A DNA stretch of 6,664 nucleotides. Origin: CAITNQ01 sp041661365. Its GTDB lineage: Bacteria > Latescibacterota > UBA2968 > UBA8231. Shown here one piece after another: positions 6,004-6,664 of this stretch. A program made the position numbers and the translations under genes. Below the pieces are notes generated by a model. It saw only the letters and a list, made by a program, of their open reading frames with translations, ran no database searches and was not told the DNA's origin. The stretch lies in contig JBAZUN010000351.1 of the NCBI GenBank assembly GCA_041661365.1, positions 1 to 6,664 of the forward strand. Direction: 5' to 3'. Within the stretch, counting starts at the first letter, position 1. Every line of letters begins with the position of its first letter.

Positions 6004-6664
6004 TCACCGCCCCAGGGTGATCCCGAGGATCCCGAGGATTACCTCGTTGGCCACGGCCCGGACCACCAGGCCGCCCAGGTTTCGTCCGGGATCGACCGCG
6101 ATCCGCTCGACGATCCCGTGATTGCGGTCGCTGAAGTACTCGGTCTCGGCCTCGGTCTGCACCGCCGCCACCAGCCAGTCGTCGAGGTTCTCGGGGTTCA
6201 CCAGCGCCAGTTCCTCGGTCCCGCCGTCCAGGTAGGAGACGATCAGGCGCCCGTTCTCGACCCGCGACTGCATCGGATTGGTGACCCCGATCAGGAAGAC
6301 CGCCACCTCCCGGGCCCGGCCGATCAGGGGGAAGCGCAGCTCGTCCGGAAGGTTCTCCCAGACCGAGACGCAGGCCGCGTTGGGTCCCTGGGCCGGGGTG
6401 AGGAAAGGGATTCCGGATTTCGTTCGGTAGGTCCCACCCGATTGGCGCAGGCGGGCGTCGTTCACCTCCACCTTGCCGAACCCGGCCTGGTTCCAGTCCC
6501 AGCCGAAGCGGCCGTTCAGGCAGGCCATGATCGAGTACCCCGAGGGCCTGGGCCGCCGGTATTCCTGAGCGTGGATCTCGGTCAGGCCGAGGGTGTACTG
6601 AGGGTCGATCGGTACCGGGATCCATTCGAGAGACGCGCCGGAGACGGCTGGTCGGATCGGCATC
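6004..6664 (-). CDS. C-terminal part of a large, possibly polysaccharide-related protein (DUF4450-like tail); N-terminus beyond the window
   Basis: The frame is open from the right edge to a TGA at 6006-6004. The first visible Met (codon at 6663-6661) has no upstream context in the window, and the sequence reads as the interior of a longer protein, so I treat it as partial. Features: a segment with W-rich strands (FGWDWNQAGFGKVEV, 53-67), LIGVTNPMQSRVENGRLIVS (124-143), YLDGGTEELALVNPENLDDW (144-163), and a terminal AVDPGRNLGGLVVRAVANEV (189-208) then ILGILGITLGR. The NPMQS...Y-x-DG-x-x-E-x-L-x-L-VNPEN pattern and the closing 'a-NEV-i-G-ilGiTL' motif resemble the C-terminal domains of large proteins (DUF4450-like) encoded with glycan-degradation genes in Planctomycetes, Lentisphaerae and Bacteroidetes. 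That similarity is from memory and not certain. No catalytic residues can be assigned. Confidence 0.6.
   Translation of the reverse strand, partial: MPIRPAVSGASLEWIPVPIDPQYTLGLTEIHAQEYRRPRPSGYSIMACLNGRFGWDWNQAGFGKVEVNDARLRQSGGTYRTKSGIPFLTPAQGPNAACVSVWENLPDELRFPLIGRAREVAVFLIGVTNPMQSRVENGRLIVSYLDGGTEELALVNPENLDDWLVAAVQTEAETEYFSDRNHGIVERIAVDPGRNLGGLVVRAVANEVILGILGITLGR

Overview
This 6.7 kb window is GC-rich and gene-dense. It looks like chromosomal DNA from an uncultured bacterium of the FCB group. My best guess is Latescibacterota or a relative, because the large secreted protein opens with duplicated 'DGNGTVDFSDFF' calcium-loop repeats of a kind I associate with that lineage. This placement is an inference from style; there is no rRNA gene or phylogenetic marker here to confirm it.

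Layout, left to right. (1) Positions 1-1524, minus strand: most of a glucose-6-phosphate isomerase, cut by the window edge at its C-terminus. It is of the sequence type usually found as the second half of transaldolase/isomerase fusions, but here it has its own start. (2) Positions 1525-1709: a divergent intergenic region with one candidate promoter for each direction. (3) Positions 1710-2297, plus strand: a RidA/YjgF-superfamily protein with a strong ribosome binding site. (4) Positions 2283-2454: a 172-bp palindromic element with 22-bp terminal inverted repeats and nested inner stems, resembling a MITE. Its left end supplies the stop codon of the RidA-like gene. (5) Positions 2536-2775: a 79-residue protein I do not recognise. 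(6) Positions 2776-2940: a short in-frame remnant resembling the C-terminus of an HpcH/HpaI-type aldolase. (7) Positions 2956-5826, minus strand: a 956-residue secreted multidomain protein made of a signal peptide, two EF-hand/dockerin-like repeats, Ig-like and fibronectin-III-like modules, and a C-terminal SUMF1/FGE-sulfatase fold that lacks the cysteine pair of true formylglycine-generating enzymes. (8) Positions 6004-6664, minus strand: the C-terminal 219+ residues of another protein, resembling the terminal domain of large polysaccharide-degradation-associated proteins (DUF4450-like).

The genes do not form an evident single pathway. The isomerase is central carbon metabolism and the RidA-like protein is probably metabolite damage control. 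The right half is extracellular or carbohydrate-related. The 2283-2940 zone (palindromic element, orphan small gene, broken aldolase end) looks like a small rearranged junction. Three candidate promoters share the same layout: a TTG-type -35, a 17-bp spacer and a TA(T/C)CT-type -10. No tRNA, rRNA, CRISPR array or intact transposase was seen.
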